Shown one piece after another: positions 43,330 to 54,368 of a stretch of DNA of 64,000 nucleotides (its first letter is position 1; every line of letters begins with the position of its first letter). The stretch is taken from contig CM037880.1 in NCBI GenBank assembly GCA_021292165.1, positions 211,000,942 to 211,064,941 on the forward strand. Direction: 5' to 3'. Origin of the DNA: Shinisaurus crocodilurus. Its lineage: Eukaryota; Chordata; Lepidosauria; Squamata; Shinisauridae. The position numbers and the translations under genes were made by a program. The notes beneath the pieces were generated by a model, which was not told the origin of the DNA, did not search any database, and saw only the letters and a list, made by a program, of their open reading frames with translations.

Positions 43330-43464
43330 CAGTGTTCTCCAACCTTGGGTCCCCAGATGTTTTTGGCCTACAACTCCCAGCATGCCCCAGCCAGCTATGC
43401 TGGCTGGGGCATGCTGGGAGTTATAGGCCAAAAACATCTGGGGACCCAAGGTTGGAGAACCCTG
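43330..43464. mobile_element. hAT foldback MITE, near-perfect 135-bp palindrome
   Basis: CAGTGTTCTCCAACCTTGGG to CCCAAGGTTGGAGAACCCTG. ATGTAGAA flanks both sides exactly (43322-43329, 43465-43472). The arms pair almost completely to the centre CCAGCTATGCTGG, with two or three mismatches. Confidence 0.92.
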
Positions 43465-43474
43465 ATGTAGAACT

Positions 43475-44990
43475 TGCTCCCTTGAACTTGGATCTTGGGA
43501 AGGAAAAGGTGTGTTCTTGTCCCATTAAACATACCAACACTACTGGTGACAGGGCCCAGCAGTGTCAGACCCCCCCACCCACCCAAGTAGTCAAGTTTCA
43601 AAGGGAGACTGATTGTCATTTTGAGGGTCCAGAGTTATGTAGCATGTCACATTCCAGAAACAGCAGTCGCAGGGGCCACCAGCAGCTAACATAGTTCAAT
43701 AAAAGTAAGTTTGTGATCGGGTTCCGAAAGGCAATGCAAAGCAGGGAAGGCATGGTTGCGGGAATCTCTACAACTACTCTGTTTAACACATTGCTCAAAA
43801 TGGAGAGTGAAGCCTGTGGCAGCAATTATATAAAGCCAGCAGAGCCCCTACTGGTCTGGAGATCACCTGATCTGGTTGGACTGACAGGCAATTCCAGTCA
43901 GCCAGGGATCACACAAGCAGTGGGATGTCATCAAAGGGTCAATCAGCTGGTCAGACATCAGAAAAGACACATGAGAGTGAGGGAAAGAAGCATCGCCTTC
44001 ACTCTCTGAACAGGCTTCCTGATGATGCCACATAGGCCAATCAGATTTGATTATATGATCATGTCATCAAGCCAAGTCACAGTGAAGGCAATGCTTTCTG
44101 TCCTCTCTCTGAAGGGGCAAATGTTCTTGACTCATTTTGCAGGACCAAAATGGTGAATTGTATTTCACAGTGCAGGAAAGATTGTTGTTGTTGTTGTTGT
44201 TGTTGTTTGCAAAATGCCCCTACCTCATTTCAATTGAATCTCCTTGGCAGTTGCCCCTCCCCCAATTATGGAGCTCCCTCCCACTGCAGACCGACCAGAG
44301 TCCAAGGCAGAGGGGCATATTAAGGGCAGAAGAACTGTAAGGACTGTCCCTGAATTGAGTTGCCTTTGGGGCTGAGGAATAAGCCAGGAAACAACCGGGC
44401 AATATCAATGGATTTTAATTTGAAGCAATTTGATCCTGTTTTGCTCAGAGGCTTATTTGTTGTTCTTTGTGTTTGTTACCGGCTCCTAGCCTTTGGATAG
44501 GGTGAGCTATAAATCCAAATACATTACTGGAGAAAAGGGGGAAAAACACATGATGTCTTTTTATTTGTTTCGTTCAGGAGAGAAAGGAAGACCCAGAGAA
44601 AGAGATGGATGAATCAGGGAAGAAAAATCCCTCAATTTCATGAAACAATCTGTTACCCTATCAAAACAAACCCTCATACTGAAGGAAATGTCAGTGACCG
44701 TAGCAAGGCAGTGAAAAAAAGATGCTGTGCCATTTCGAACGCAGACTATGGCAACAGGTGCCAAAGACAAGATGTTCTTCAGAAATGCACAGACACAGAA
44801 TGTGTGTGTGTGGGGGGGGGTATTAATGTTCCACCAGCTGAACACTTCCTGCTTGAAGCTTTCATTAATCACAGATTTTTGGAACACTGAAAAAAAAAAA
44901 GCCAACTCCATAGACTATTTCACAACTCACCAAAAGTTTCTGAACCTCAAATTCCTTCAGTGCAAATGTACACCCCCATATTAGACTATG
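43475..44990. other. No gene recognised
   Basis: Holds (TTG)n at 44182-44207 and a short TGTGTG/G-run at 44800-44820. Open frames up to 116 codons lack any domain. Confidence 0.4.
44182..44207. repeat. (TTG)n microsatellite
   Basis: Eight TTG units. Confidence 0.9.
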
Positions 44991-44992
44991 GA

Positions 44993-45425
44993 TGGGTGAG
45001 AAATGTGTTGGTTTCACAATTTTATGCAAGAATACACAATTTGCACCTCCTGAGACTGAGTACGGAACAGAACACTTCTCATGACTGAAAACCATCCGTG
45101 TCTGAGGCTTGCGATGAATCCTGGAGGAGGGGATGTCTACACACACACAAAAATGTACATTCGAATTGTGCACGCAAAGAATGTGTGCGTTTGAAAATGC
45201 ACACAAAACCACTATTCTTAAGTGGGGGGGGGAATGCATAAATTTCAAAAATGTGTGCAAAGAATGCATTCTTTTGGAAAGATGTGCAAAGAAATTTGTG
45301 TGAATTTCCATATGGGGAAAAATGTTTTGCAATCCAATATAGACTGAGTTGGAACGAGCATGGGCCTCAGTGTTGGAAAAATGAGAACCTAAACAAGATT
45401 GAACTTGACATATTCACCCATCTGT
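44993..45425 (+). repeat. GGGATG/GAGAATTTC repeat family, near full length
   Basis: Starts TATGGATGGGTGAGAAATGTG and ends TTCACCCATCTGTACA. The middle has the AAAAATGTGTGC / GAATGCATTC words of the family. The 155-codon minus-strand frame is not coding. Confidence 0.5.
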
Positions 45426-46711
45426 ACATTAGACATGTTCAGTATCAGTTTGGTGGGTGGGGGGTATTTTGTTTGCTTTGTTAAGAAGTTGAGAATATCC
45501 AGTGGAATTAGCAGATTGGGCATTACAAGATGTGGCCATTCTGGGCTGCAGGAAACTGCCTGCAGGAGTCCTGGAAGGCTGGGAACAAAGAAGGCAGATG
45601 AAGTGCCAGAGCACTTCCATAGAAGGGTCAATAGAGAGGGGAAATAACTCGCAAGCCAAGATCTGTCTGCATCACGAAATCCATCCAAAGACAGGCTAGC
45701 TTGAAAAGAAAGCCAGCCAAGGGAAACTGACAGACTGGGAAAGCAAGCAGGTAAGAGGAGCCACTGAGCTGTCAGGGGGGTGGAGCCATGCTTGGGTCTG
45801 AAAGGATAATTCTGCTCCTTCTTCCTCCGTCTGGATCCTCACATGGTGCACTACAAAGACAAGGAGACTCTCCATTCCAGTCCTTCTTTAATCGCCAGCG
45901 GCTTCTTTCTGCAAATATCAAACAAGAAGAATTAGTTCAGCCATGAATTTTTAGGTTTGCACCTAGGGAATGAGTGCTTTCGAACATGTGCAGAGTTCCT
46001 TCGCAATCCCTAAGGGGAGGTGTGTTTTTAAAGGGGGGGGAGAGTGCCAATGGCATGTGAAAGAAATGCTTCCTTTCTTGCTCAGCGATGATCAGCTGCT
46101 CTGTGCCATCAGGTACCCTGTACATCACTCTCCACTGGTGATGGGCAGATCTGCCAGGTGTGTTTCCGTGGACTTCCTCCATTTCTCACCATTAGATCTG
46201 TTCCATGCTGTTTTTGTATGGATTTTTTTTTTAACGGATTTTTTTTTAAAGTGCATTTTGGTGCACATTTTTCAAATGGTATGCATTTTTGTAGGCGTCC
46301 ACCCATTGACTAAAGCATGTTTATAGGCATTTTTGAAATGTATGCACTTTCCCTGGCACACTTTTCAAATGTGCCCATTCTGTCGGATGTGGCATCTGCT
46401 ATCCGTTGTACGAAGATGATGGTAAATCAAGGATAGCATGCTTCTGAAAGATACTATATTATTGATATATTTATGACATTCTGTATTTTTGATATGCGAC
46501 TTGTATTCCTGCTTAAATTGGATTGTTTTTATAAATATTTTATAAGTATTGTAATTGTGTTTAATTGTTTTCAATTCTAATAGATATTTTAACCTCTTGT
46601 TCTGCAAATTGTAATTGTGTTCCATTGTGTTTGACTGACTGTTTTAATTTTAATAGCTATTTAATTGTGTTTTAATTGTTTTTTACTATTACTATTTTAA
46701 TAGCTATTGTT

Positions 46712-49217
46712 AGAGATCGCCGCGATGTACTTCTTACTAGGGTCATGGTGAGTGCTGACGACTGCTGGACAGACCACCGACTAATCTGGTCCACTATGGT
46801 TATCAACATTGCTCCCCAACGTAGGCTTCAAGGAAGGAAACCAAGGCATAAAATGAACATCCACGCCCTTCAAGATCCTATTAAGCAAACACGTCTTCAA
46901 TCATTTATTAAGGAACATCTACCTACGGAACCTCCTGATAACATTGAGGACCATTGGTCTAAGCTGAAAACCTCCATTACTGCAGCTTGTGAACAAACTA
47001 TTGGATATGAAACTAAGAAACATCGGGATTGGTTTGATGAAAATGATAATGAGATTAAATATATAATTGACCAAAAAAGGAAAGCCTTCCAAATATGGCA
47101 AAATGATATTAACTGCGCTGCCAAGAAAAAAATCTATGCCAGTGCAAAGGCTGAGGTCCAAAGAAGAACAAGAGAACTTAAGAATGCTTGGTGGAAAAAG
47201 AAAGCTGAAGAAATTCAACAACTTACAGAATCTCATGATGCACGGGGCTTTTTTAAGGCCACAAGGGCCATTTATGGACCAAAAACCTATGGTACAAACC
47301 CTTTACAATCAAAAGATGGCACCAAACTCTTAAAAGACAAAGAGTCTATTGCACTGCGTTAGAAAGAGCATTATTATGACCTTTTAAATCGTAAATCTAA
47401 GGTGGATAATGAGATTTTTTCGCAAATCCTGCAAACACAAATTAGAGAGGAACTTGCAATACTCCCCACTTTGGATGAAGTAAAAAAAGCCATTAATCAA
47501 ATGAAGAATAACAAAGCTAGTGGACCAGATGGGATTCCTGCTGAAATCTTTAAAGAAGGGCCCCCCGAACTTGTACAACATCTTCATAAACTCATCGAAA
47601 AAATCTGGATAAGAGAAGAGATCCCAGAAGACTTCAGGGATGCCATAATTATCACCCTCTTTAAAAAAAAAAAGGTGATAGAACAGACTGTGGGAACTAT
47701 CGGGGCATCTCTCTCTTAGCTACCGCAGGTAAAATATTTGCTAGCATTCTCGCAAACAGTCTTCTATCTATCTCAGAAGAAATCCTCCCTGAAACTCAAT
47801 ATGGTTTCTGCCCCTCTAGAGGGACAGTAGACATGATTTTTACTGCACGTCAGCTCCAAGAAAAACGCCGGGAGCAAAATCAACCCCTTTATATGGCATT
47901 TATTGATTTGGCTAAGGCCTTTGATACTGTAGACCGAACAGCTCTCTGGACTATCCTTATGAAAATTGGATGCCCCAATAAATTTGTGAATATCTTGCGA
48001 CTTCTCCATGACAACATGACGGCAACGGTTTTGGACAACAATGGCTCTCATGGTGCTCCATTTAAAGTGGGATCAGGGGTTAAACAGGGATGCGTTATCG
48101 CCCCAACATTATTTGCTATTTTCATCGCCATGATTTTACATCTTGTTGAGGGGAAACTTCCCACTGGTGTGGGAACTATATATTGAACAGATGGAAAGCT
48201 TTTTAATCTCAGCAGGCTGAAAGCAAAAAGTAAGGTCATTACAACCTCCGTTGTGGAACTTCAGTATGCTGATGATAATCTGGTCTCCGCACATTCAGAG
48301 GATGATCTCCAAACTATCCTAAATGCTTTTGCAGAAGCATTCGAAAAACTTGGTCTCTCACTTAACATCAAAAAAACCAAAGTGATCCATCAGCAAGTGC
48401 AAGTTAACCCTTTGGTGATGCCATCTATCCAGCTTGGCGGGGACAATACTGGAAAATGTCGAATCATTTTCTCTATCTTAGCAGCTATCTTTCTGCTACA
48501 GCTAACATTGACAGTGAAATCCAGCATCGTCTGAGCTCCGCAAGTGCCGCGTTTTCTCGAATGAAACATAGAGTGTTCGAGGATCAGGATATTTGTAAGA
48601 AGACCAAAACACTGGTTTATGAAGCCATTGTATTACCAACTTTATTGTATGCCTGCGAAACATGGACTATCTATAAACGTCACCTCCAACTCCTTGAAAG
48701 ATTTCATCAACGTTGCCTCCGGAAAATCCTGCGAATTACTTGGGAAGATAGGCGAACAAATGTCAGTGTACTGGAAGAAGCAAAAACTACTAGCGTTGAA
48801 AAAATGATCCTTCAACGCCAACTTTAGTGGACCGGTCATGTTGTTCGAATGTCTGACTGCCGTCTCCCAAAGCAGTTACTTTATTCCCAACTCAAGGATG
48901 GAAAGCGGAATATCGGTGGTCAATATAAGAGGTTTAAAGATGTTCATAAGGCTAATTTTAAAAAATGCAATATAAACATCAAAAACTGGCAAGCTCTGGC
49001 CCATGAACGATCTAACTGGAGGTTGGCCTTTCTCAAGGGTTCTATGGACTTTGAAGAAGCCCGAGTGCAAGGTGAAAGGGAGAAACGTGCTAAGCGAAAA
49101 GCACGTCAAACGAATCCTTTACAGGACCATCTTCTATCTGGTAACCTGTGTCCTCACTGTGGGAAGCTGTGTGGATCTAGAATTGGCCTCCACAGTCACT
49201 TACGGACCCATCGCTAG
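46712..49217 (+). pseudogene. Non-LTR retrotransposon endonuclease-reverse transcriptase relic
   Basis: Domain order is preserved. The endonuclease C-terminus has DDCWTDHRLIW at about 46755-46790 (TDH replacing the usual SDH). The reverse transcriptase has KNNKASGPDGIPAE, NYRGIS across the frameshift, FIDLAKAFDTVDRTALW and GVKQGCVIAPTLFAIF. The catalytic LQYADDN is intact with its YADD box at 48265-48276. A C-terminal finger CPHCGKLC...HSHLRTH (C-x2-C-x12-H-x3-H) ends at the TAG at 49215. In an active element the protein nicks target DNA and primes reverse transcription there. Damage: TAG at 47360-47362, a frameshift in an A-run near 47664-47676, TGA at 48184-48186, a frameshift near 48440-48456 and TAG at 48825-48827. 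The 5' endonuclease half is missing. Family membership as an APE-type element is secure, the exact clade is not. Confidence 0.9.
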
Positions 49218-49315
49218 AGTCTACACAATTTTCTTTAGAATTTCCTCCTTTTATAATTTTCTTTTTGTAAATTTTTTATCCTGGAAGACAGTCTTACTTG
49301 GTCAGGAGTGATCGC

Positions 49316-49316
49316 C

Positions 49317-49357
<41 letters not shown>
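49316..49357. repeat. (GAT)n tail of the LINE
   Basis: About thirteen GAT units directly between the 3' UTR of the LINE and its target duplication, so this is the element's own 3' tail. Confidence 0.9.
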
Positions 49358-49359
<2 letters not shown>

Positions 49360-50014
49360 TTGTGTTTTAATTGTTTTTTACTATTACTATTTTAATAGCT
49401 ATTTTAATCTGTTGTTTTACTTGTTTTCCTGCCGGTCTATGACCGTAATAAACTGACTTTGACTTTCTGTCGGATGTGGGTTCCCCCCCCCCCCCGTTCT
49501 GCAGAATGCATTGCAAGTCCGGAAATATACAGATTTCCAAATAATAATAATTCTCACACATCCCTGTTCTCAACCTTTCTTCCCAGAAGTCCCACAGAAA
49601 CTACACTGCATGAGAAACAGCCTGTGATGAGATGCTAGCTAGACAGTCATTCCACCGGAAGATGAGAGCTATAATAGCATTCTGCTCTGCTCTGGGTTGG
49701 CTAGTTTACCTGTACACAGGTGGGAGGCCAGCACATGGGGAGTCTCATTGCCACCCACTTCCACAATACCCTATATAGCTCCGTGGCCTAGGCACAATGT
49801 GGCTGTGCCTGCATTGACAACACGTCACCTTTTAAAATGCACCCCTGTGCAGTACACTTCAAATGCAGCCTCTGCCCAACATGATGTCTCAGTGAACAGG
49901 TGCGAGCACTGGCAATGCACACATGTGCACTAGCAGAAGGATGGCTTTTGTTGCACTTCTTTTTCTGAGTTGGCTTTCTCCAGCTCTGGCAACTGTCCAG
50001 GAGCACTGTCAGAG

Positions 50015-50230
50015 TTGGTTAGTTTTATTGCGAGTAGGATTTGCTCCCCACCCTTCAGCCCCCTCCCCCCCCCAAATGGATCCCAGGGTGGCTTGCAAAA
50101 GTCAAAGACTTACAATCTAAAAGGCACGGCACAAGAGGAAAGGGAACTGGGAGGGAAGAGGGGGAGGACGCAAACTCAGGCAACTGTTCTTAGTTATACA
50201 GATCTTAGAACAACCATAGGATGGAAAAAG
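50015..50230 (-). repeat. Retroelement 3'-end fragment, relative of 1670
   Basis: Carries CCCACCCTTCAGCC, GGATCCCAGGGTGGCTTGC, AAAGACTTACAATCTAAAAG and GGAAAGGGAACTGGGAGGG in the same order as the copy at 1670-1860. Confidence 0.45.
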
Positions 50231-50569
50231 AAAACAGTTCAAGGAGGGGAGGAGTTGCTGGTCTCTCAGCAGAGCTGATAGAGTTGCCCTCCCTCCCTCC
50301 ACTGTAGCCTGATGTAATGGCTGCTACCAGGTGACAGTTGCTGGAGGGAGGAGCCTGTGGAGGAAATGGGGGTCCTGCTTCCCTTCCCTCCCTCTGCTAC
50401 AGGTTTTGCATATCAGGAGATTCCCAATGACACACGCCTGACCCAGAGCGGAGTAGAGATTTGCTTCTCGGTCAGTCTCTTTCTCCTTGAGTTCTCATTT
50501 TCCCCACTGGTATTCTCATTCCATCTTCATCCCACTTTTGATAGCAAGACTCCTGGGGTGGGGGGGTGG

Positions 50570-50830
50570 GGTGGGGTGTCCACACAGAAACGTGTCCATA
50601 TTTCTGTGTACATTTTTCAAAATATATGCATTTTTGTACCCATTTTCTCATGCACACAGTTTCGTATGAAAACTTTCCACTGATTAAAGTGTGTTTGTGT
50701 GCATTTTTTTTTAAATGTATGCATTTCCAGTTCTGCACGTTTTTCAAACATATGTGCACGGTTTCCTGTGTATTTTCCCCTCTGGAACTTGTCACAAGTC
50801 TTGCAAATCTACAGATTTCGGAAGCGAGAT
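50570..50830 (+). repeat. GGGATG/GAGAATTTC family fragment
   Basis: Contains TTTTTCAAAATATATGCATT, GTGTGCATTTTTTTTTAAATG and TTGCAAATCTACAGATTTC, the internal words of the family. The ends are not clear. Confidence 0.4.
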
Positions 50831-50924
50831 TCATGCCATTCCGCTGGCAGTCTCAGGAGGTACAAAATGGGTATTTTTGCATCAGAATGTGAACCCAACA
50901 AATTGATCACCCGTCATACCTGTC

Positions 50925-51335
50925 GGAGTGCCTCTCCCAACCTGCTCTGCTCTGCTCTGACACCATGATCAACATCTGAGGCCTTCCTGTGAGTGCCACC
51001 TCGAAGGCAGGCTTGGAGGATGGCACACAAGGAAGAGGATCTTTTCAGTGGTGGCCCCCCGGCTGTGGAATGATCTTCCCACTGAGGCACACCTGGCGCC
51101 AACTCTGCCACCTTTTTGGAACCAGGTTAAGACTGCCCTCTTCTTGCAGGCATTGAATGGCATTTAACATGTCTAGTTTTGTATTAAAAGTTGTTTTAGT
51201 TATTAAATTGATTTTAAATTCAGTAAATTGGGGGGGGATGTTGTTTTATTGTATTGTGGTTTGTGCTTTTATGAACTGTTGTGAAGTGCCCAGAGAGCTT
51301 TGGCTATTGGGTAGTATAGAATTGAAATAAATAAT
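50925..51335 (+). mobile_element. L2-clade LINE 3' end
   Basis: CATCTGAGGCCTTCCTGTGAG, GGCTGTGGAATGATCTTCC and ACCAGGTTAAGACTGCCC are the end of ORF2. The UTR ends GTGCCCAGAGAGCTTTGGC and TTGAAATAAATAATAAT. The first segment also occurs at 61850-61880 in the larger L2 copy. Confidence 0.75.
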
Positions 51336-51503
51336 AATCATCCCTAGAACTGAGGGGGAGGTCCCTTGCACCCAGATCCTCCTCCTCCTCTTCCCTCAAC
51401 TCTCTCTTCCAGAGTCATCCGGGCTTTTCTTAATTGGCCTTCAGTTGTTTAGGCTTTCGGACAGTGAAAATGCCACGCATGTCCTCTCTTCCCCATCCCA
51501 TAG

Positions 51504-51708
51504 GAATCAATATTCTCCCTGCTGCAGCTCAGGTAGGCTTCATCATCATCCCCCACAAGCATAACATTCAAGTTGGCTCAGTAACATTTGCCCTGGATGG
51601 CAATCCTATCTATCTTCCATTTTCCTATGACCCTGCAATCCATACAATTGTGTTTGCAAATCTCGAATGGGCAAGCTTGCATCAGCTGCGAGCTACAGGC
51701 AAACCAAG
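51504..51708 (+). CDS. Candidate exon of an unidentified host gene
   Basis: A strong acceptor (CCTCTCTTCCCCATCCCATAG, with the pyrimidine run directly before AG at 51502-51503) precedes an open segment. It encodes INILPAAAQVGFIIIP, then HKHNIQVGSVTFALDGNPI, then YLPFSYDPAIHTIVFANLEW. It ends either at a donor (CCAAG followed by GTAATC, GT at 51709-51710) or at the in-frame stop TAA (51710-51712). The composition is protein-like and no repeat is recognised. The G-x-P-x-x-x-F-x-Y-x-P pattern faintly recalls the C-terminal beta domain of GH31 glucosidases, but that is a guess, and I do not assign a product. No partner exon is visible. It could equally be conserved non-coding DNA. Confidence 0.3.
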
Positions 51709-51714
51709 GTAATC

Positions 51715-52130
51715 TCCTTTCCTTTTAAACTAGACATTTCTGAGCACGGGTTCCCATATTTACTTATCATTTATCATTTTCATTATAATTATTTGCCGCT
51801 GTAATATATATCCAGGGCAAAAGAGCGAGAGGCAGAGCACAACTCTCTGCTATCTTCGTTTCGAAATCTGTATTTATCAAACTAGGTTACTCTGCACTTA
51901 AGTGGTGATTTATTTAACACACAGCCCAGAGGGGAGCCTTGAAGCTGAGATGGGGAAAACTAGCAATGGCTGTAGTCAGCCTGATAATAAAACCCTTAAC
52001 GAAGAAATGGAAACGTCAGAAATGGTAGGAAAGTTAGATCAGCCTTCGGGAAAATTGTGGGTGTTGGCCTGACAGGGGCTCAATATCTTGATTTACTTAA
52101 GTAACATTAAGAAGGAAAGCTATTTGCACA
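51715..52130. other. Unique A/T-rich stretch next to the candidate exon
   Basis: ATTTACTTATCATTTATCATT, TTATAATTATTTGCCGCTG and AAGTGGTGATTTATTTAACAC are repeat-free and rich in homeodomain-like cores. Possibly conserved. Confidence 0.25.
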
Positions 52131-52134
52131 AACT

Positions 52135-53125
52135 TTTTTTTTAATTGAGCCCTCATCCTGGTTCTCAGATCCCCATCATATTCTAAAGGCATGTAATAAT
52201 TAGCTGGTCAGTTGTGAATAGTGGTGCGGCAGCATGGGTGTCTAGTGCTTGCCCATCAGTCTGCCAACTCTCCGTGCCATCCAGGGAACTAGAAAATGCC
52301 TTGTAGTGCAGCCCAAAGCAGAATGACTGGACTATGATAATAGAACTGGCTGTGCAGAGCAGCTCAGAGTAACTGAGGAAAACAAATCAGAAGTATCTGC
52401 AGGGGAGATAACATTTGGCATACTTGTGCACTTTGCACAGTGCCAGCCTCTGAAAAGACTAGGCTAGGAAGAGGAAGAGAGAAGATTACAGGGGCAAGGA
52501 TGAGATGTGCCCACTTGCTGAGACGGCATTGGGTAGAACATAGGATGCCTGAAATATTCCACAGGCGTGCACCATCTTTCATAATAAGGCTTCTGGAACA
52601 TGGTTAGTCCTCCTGGCATAGAGGGAAACATGCTCCTCTTTATTTATTTTGTTCCCATGATCTTTCTGGATGCCCGTCCTACCTCAGGCCCTGAATGTGA
52701 AAAGGGCAGGTTCCCCATTAAAAGAGCCAGTCATCTAGGTCACATGTCCTGAACAATGAGAGGAGGAACGTTTGGGCTGGTGTTGGATATGCAAAGATGT
52801 TCACGCAACCTCCCCATCTTGTCAGGGCTGGTGGTCTGGATGCAACACAAAGCAGGCAAGTGGATCTCTGGATAGTCTTGAGAGCAGCTGGGATTCAACC
52901 ATGCAACCTGTTACTCAGACAGAAGAGTCAGACCAAAGTCAGAGGCTTTATAGGGCCAGGCAGAATCATGCTGTTGGTTCCCTTGTCACTGAACTAGGAC
53001 CTGCTCTACCAGCCTCTGGTCAGCTGCCCCAGTGGCACCAAAGCATGGATGACAGCAGACCAGCTCCTCAATCTTCTTTGTCAGCTTCCAGAACTCAGCT
53101 CATTCTGGTTGACAGAATGAGACAG
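52135..53125. other. No gene recognised
   Basis: A 159-codon frame at 52772-53251 runs into the TTTA repeat of the following L2 and has no domain. Confidence 0.4.
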
Positions 53126-53130
53126 CACTC

Positions 53131-53136
53131 CTATAT

Positions 53137-53167
<31 letters not shown>

Positions 53168-54061
53168 TTATATTTGTTAATCGCCCATCTGGCTGGCCAC
53201 CCGGACACCCTAGGCAATGTACAATTAAAACAACACAATAAAACAAGATAATTAAAACAGTATAAAAAAAATCTTTTAAAATCCTAACCCACCCCATATT
53301 CCTGCCTGAAATACCATGTTTTTAATGCGTGGTGGAAGCTCATCACGGAGGGGCTATGGCGAAGGTCACTAGGGAGGGAGTTCCATAACTTGGGGGCCGC
53401 CACAGAGAAGGCCCTCTTCCTAGTCTGGCTGCCCTGGCTGATGGGATAAGGAGAAGGCCGTCTGTGGCAGATCTTGTTGAGCGGCATACTTGATGTTGCT
53501 GGAGGCGCTCCTAGAAATAAACTGGGCCAGAGCCGTATAGGGTTTTAAAGGTCAAAACCAACACCTTGAATTCGGCTCGGCAAGCAACTGGTAGCCAGTG
53601 CAACTCCTTAAGCACTGGCGTGATGTGATCACGCTGGCGGCTGCCCTTAATCAGGCAAGCTGCCGCATTCTGTACCAGCTGAAGCTTCCGAACCGTCTTC
53701 CAGGGTAACCCCATGTAGAGCGCATTACAGTAGTCTAGGCGAGAGGAGACCAAGGCATGAACCACTGATGGGAGCAGGTGATTAGGAAGGTAGGGGCGCA
53801 GCTGCTGTATCAGATGGAGTTGATACAGTGCCGCCCGGCTCACAGCTGCCACCTGAGCCTCCATGGACAGCTGGGAGTCTAGAATGACCCCCAAGCTGCG
53901 GACCTGGTCCTTCAGGGGTAGATGTACCCCATTCAGCACCAGGTCAACATCCCCTAACCTCCCCTTGTCTCCCACCAGAAGTACCTCGGTCTTGTCGGGG
54001 TTCAGTTTCAACATGTTCCTTCCCAGATCACTTGAGAAGGTTCTACTCTTACAGGTGCCCT
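53131..54061 (-). mobile_element. L2-clade LINE, C-terminal ORF2 and 3' UTR
   Basis: On the minus strand ORF2 runs from 54050 down, the UTR contains the GCCCATCTGGCTGGCC-type end (plus strand) and a TAAA tail closes it at 53131-53170. It is 5'-truncated in the reverse transcriptase. Confidence 0.88.
53284..54032 (-). pseudogene. L2 ORF2 C-terminal relic
   Basis: The first part (54014-53511) reads LKLNPDKTEVLLVGDKGRL, LGVILDSQLSMEAQ, LVSSRLDYCNALYMGLPWKT, LQLVQNAAACLIKG and LKELHWLPVACR, the conserved block downstream of the L2 catalytic palm. After a stop and frameshift near 53490-53515 it resumes with RKRAFSVAAPKLWNSLPSDL and SFHHALKTWYF, the standard L2 C-terminus. The YADD palm and the endonuclease are lost to 5' truncation. 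One stop (after GSGPVYF) and one frameshift are the only damage over about 240 codons, so the copy is comparatively young. Confidence 0.88.
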
Positions 54062-54368
54062 AAAATGCATTTTTAAATGAATAAATAAATAAGCTACGTC
54101 ACAGATGATAATCATAATAAGATGCTGATGATGAAGGTGATGATGATGAGGACGGCATGTTACACCTCAGATAAATAACCATTTCTGCTTTGTATAATAT
54201 GGGTCTCAATTGCCCAATTTTAGGTAGAGTGGGGGTTGGCTTTTAGATTTGGGGGTAGGTAACCCAACAATAAAAGATACCACAGAGTTTCAAACAAAGA
54301 TATTTACTGGGGGGAAATGTTAATACGAAAAAGTTTTTATCTCTGAATAGATAAACATATACAGCACA

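Larger units (their letters stand above)
46709..49357 (+). mobile_element. Inner layer: 5'-truncated APE-type LINE with 46-bp target duplication
   Basis: The element is bounded by an exact 46-bp direct repeat (46663-46708 and 49358-49403, starting AATTGTGTTTTAATTG and ending TTTTAATAGCTATT). Its 5' end lies inside the endonuclease domain, its 3' end is a (GAT)n run at 49316-49357. Orientation, truncation and simple-repeat tail are those of a non-LTR retrotransposon. The protein has a C-terminal C2H2 finger. I suspect an Ingi/Vingi-like or related lineage but cannot settle the clade. Confidence 0.9.
46393..49464 (+). mobile_element. Middle layer: retroelement 3' end with 15-bp target duplication
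   Basis: TTCTGTCGGATGTGG occurs exactly on both sides (46378-46392, 49465-49479). The element starts CATCTGCTATCCG and ends GACCGTAATAAACTGACTTTG, with TTTTAATTGTG and TTTTAATAGCTATT words repeated in its body. This looks like a LINE or SINE 3' UTR with an AATAAA signal and a TGACTT-type tail; the family is not recognised. The LINE at 46709-49357 splits it. Confidence 0.8.
46136..49566. mobile_element. Outermost layer: GGGATG-family TIR element split by retroelements
   Basis: Left part 46136-46377 carries the family words (TGATGGGCAGATCTGCC, GTGCATTTTGGTGCACATTT). Right part 49480-49566 ends ATTCTCACACATCCCTG. Flanks CTCTCCAC (46128-46135) and TTCTCAAC (49567-49574) match at six of eight, consistent with an aged 8-bp duplication of a hAT-type element. 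Confidence 0.55.
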
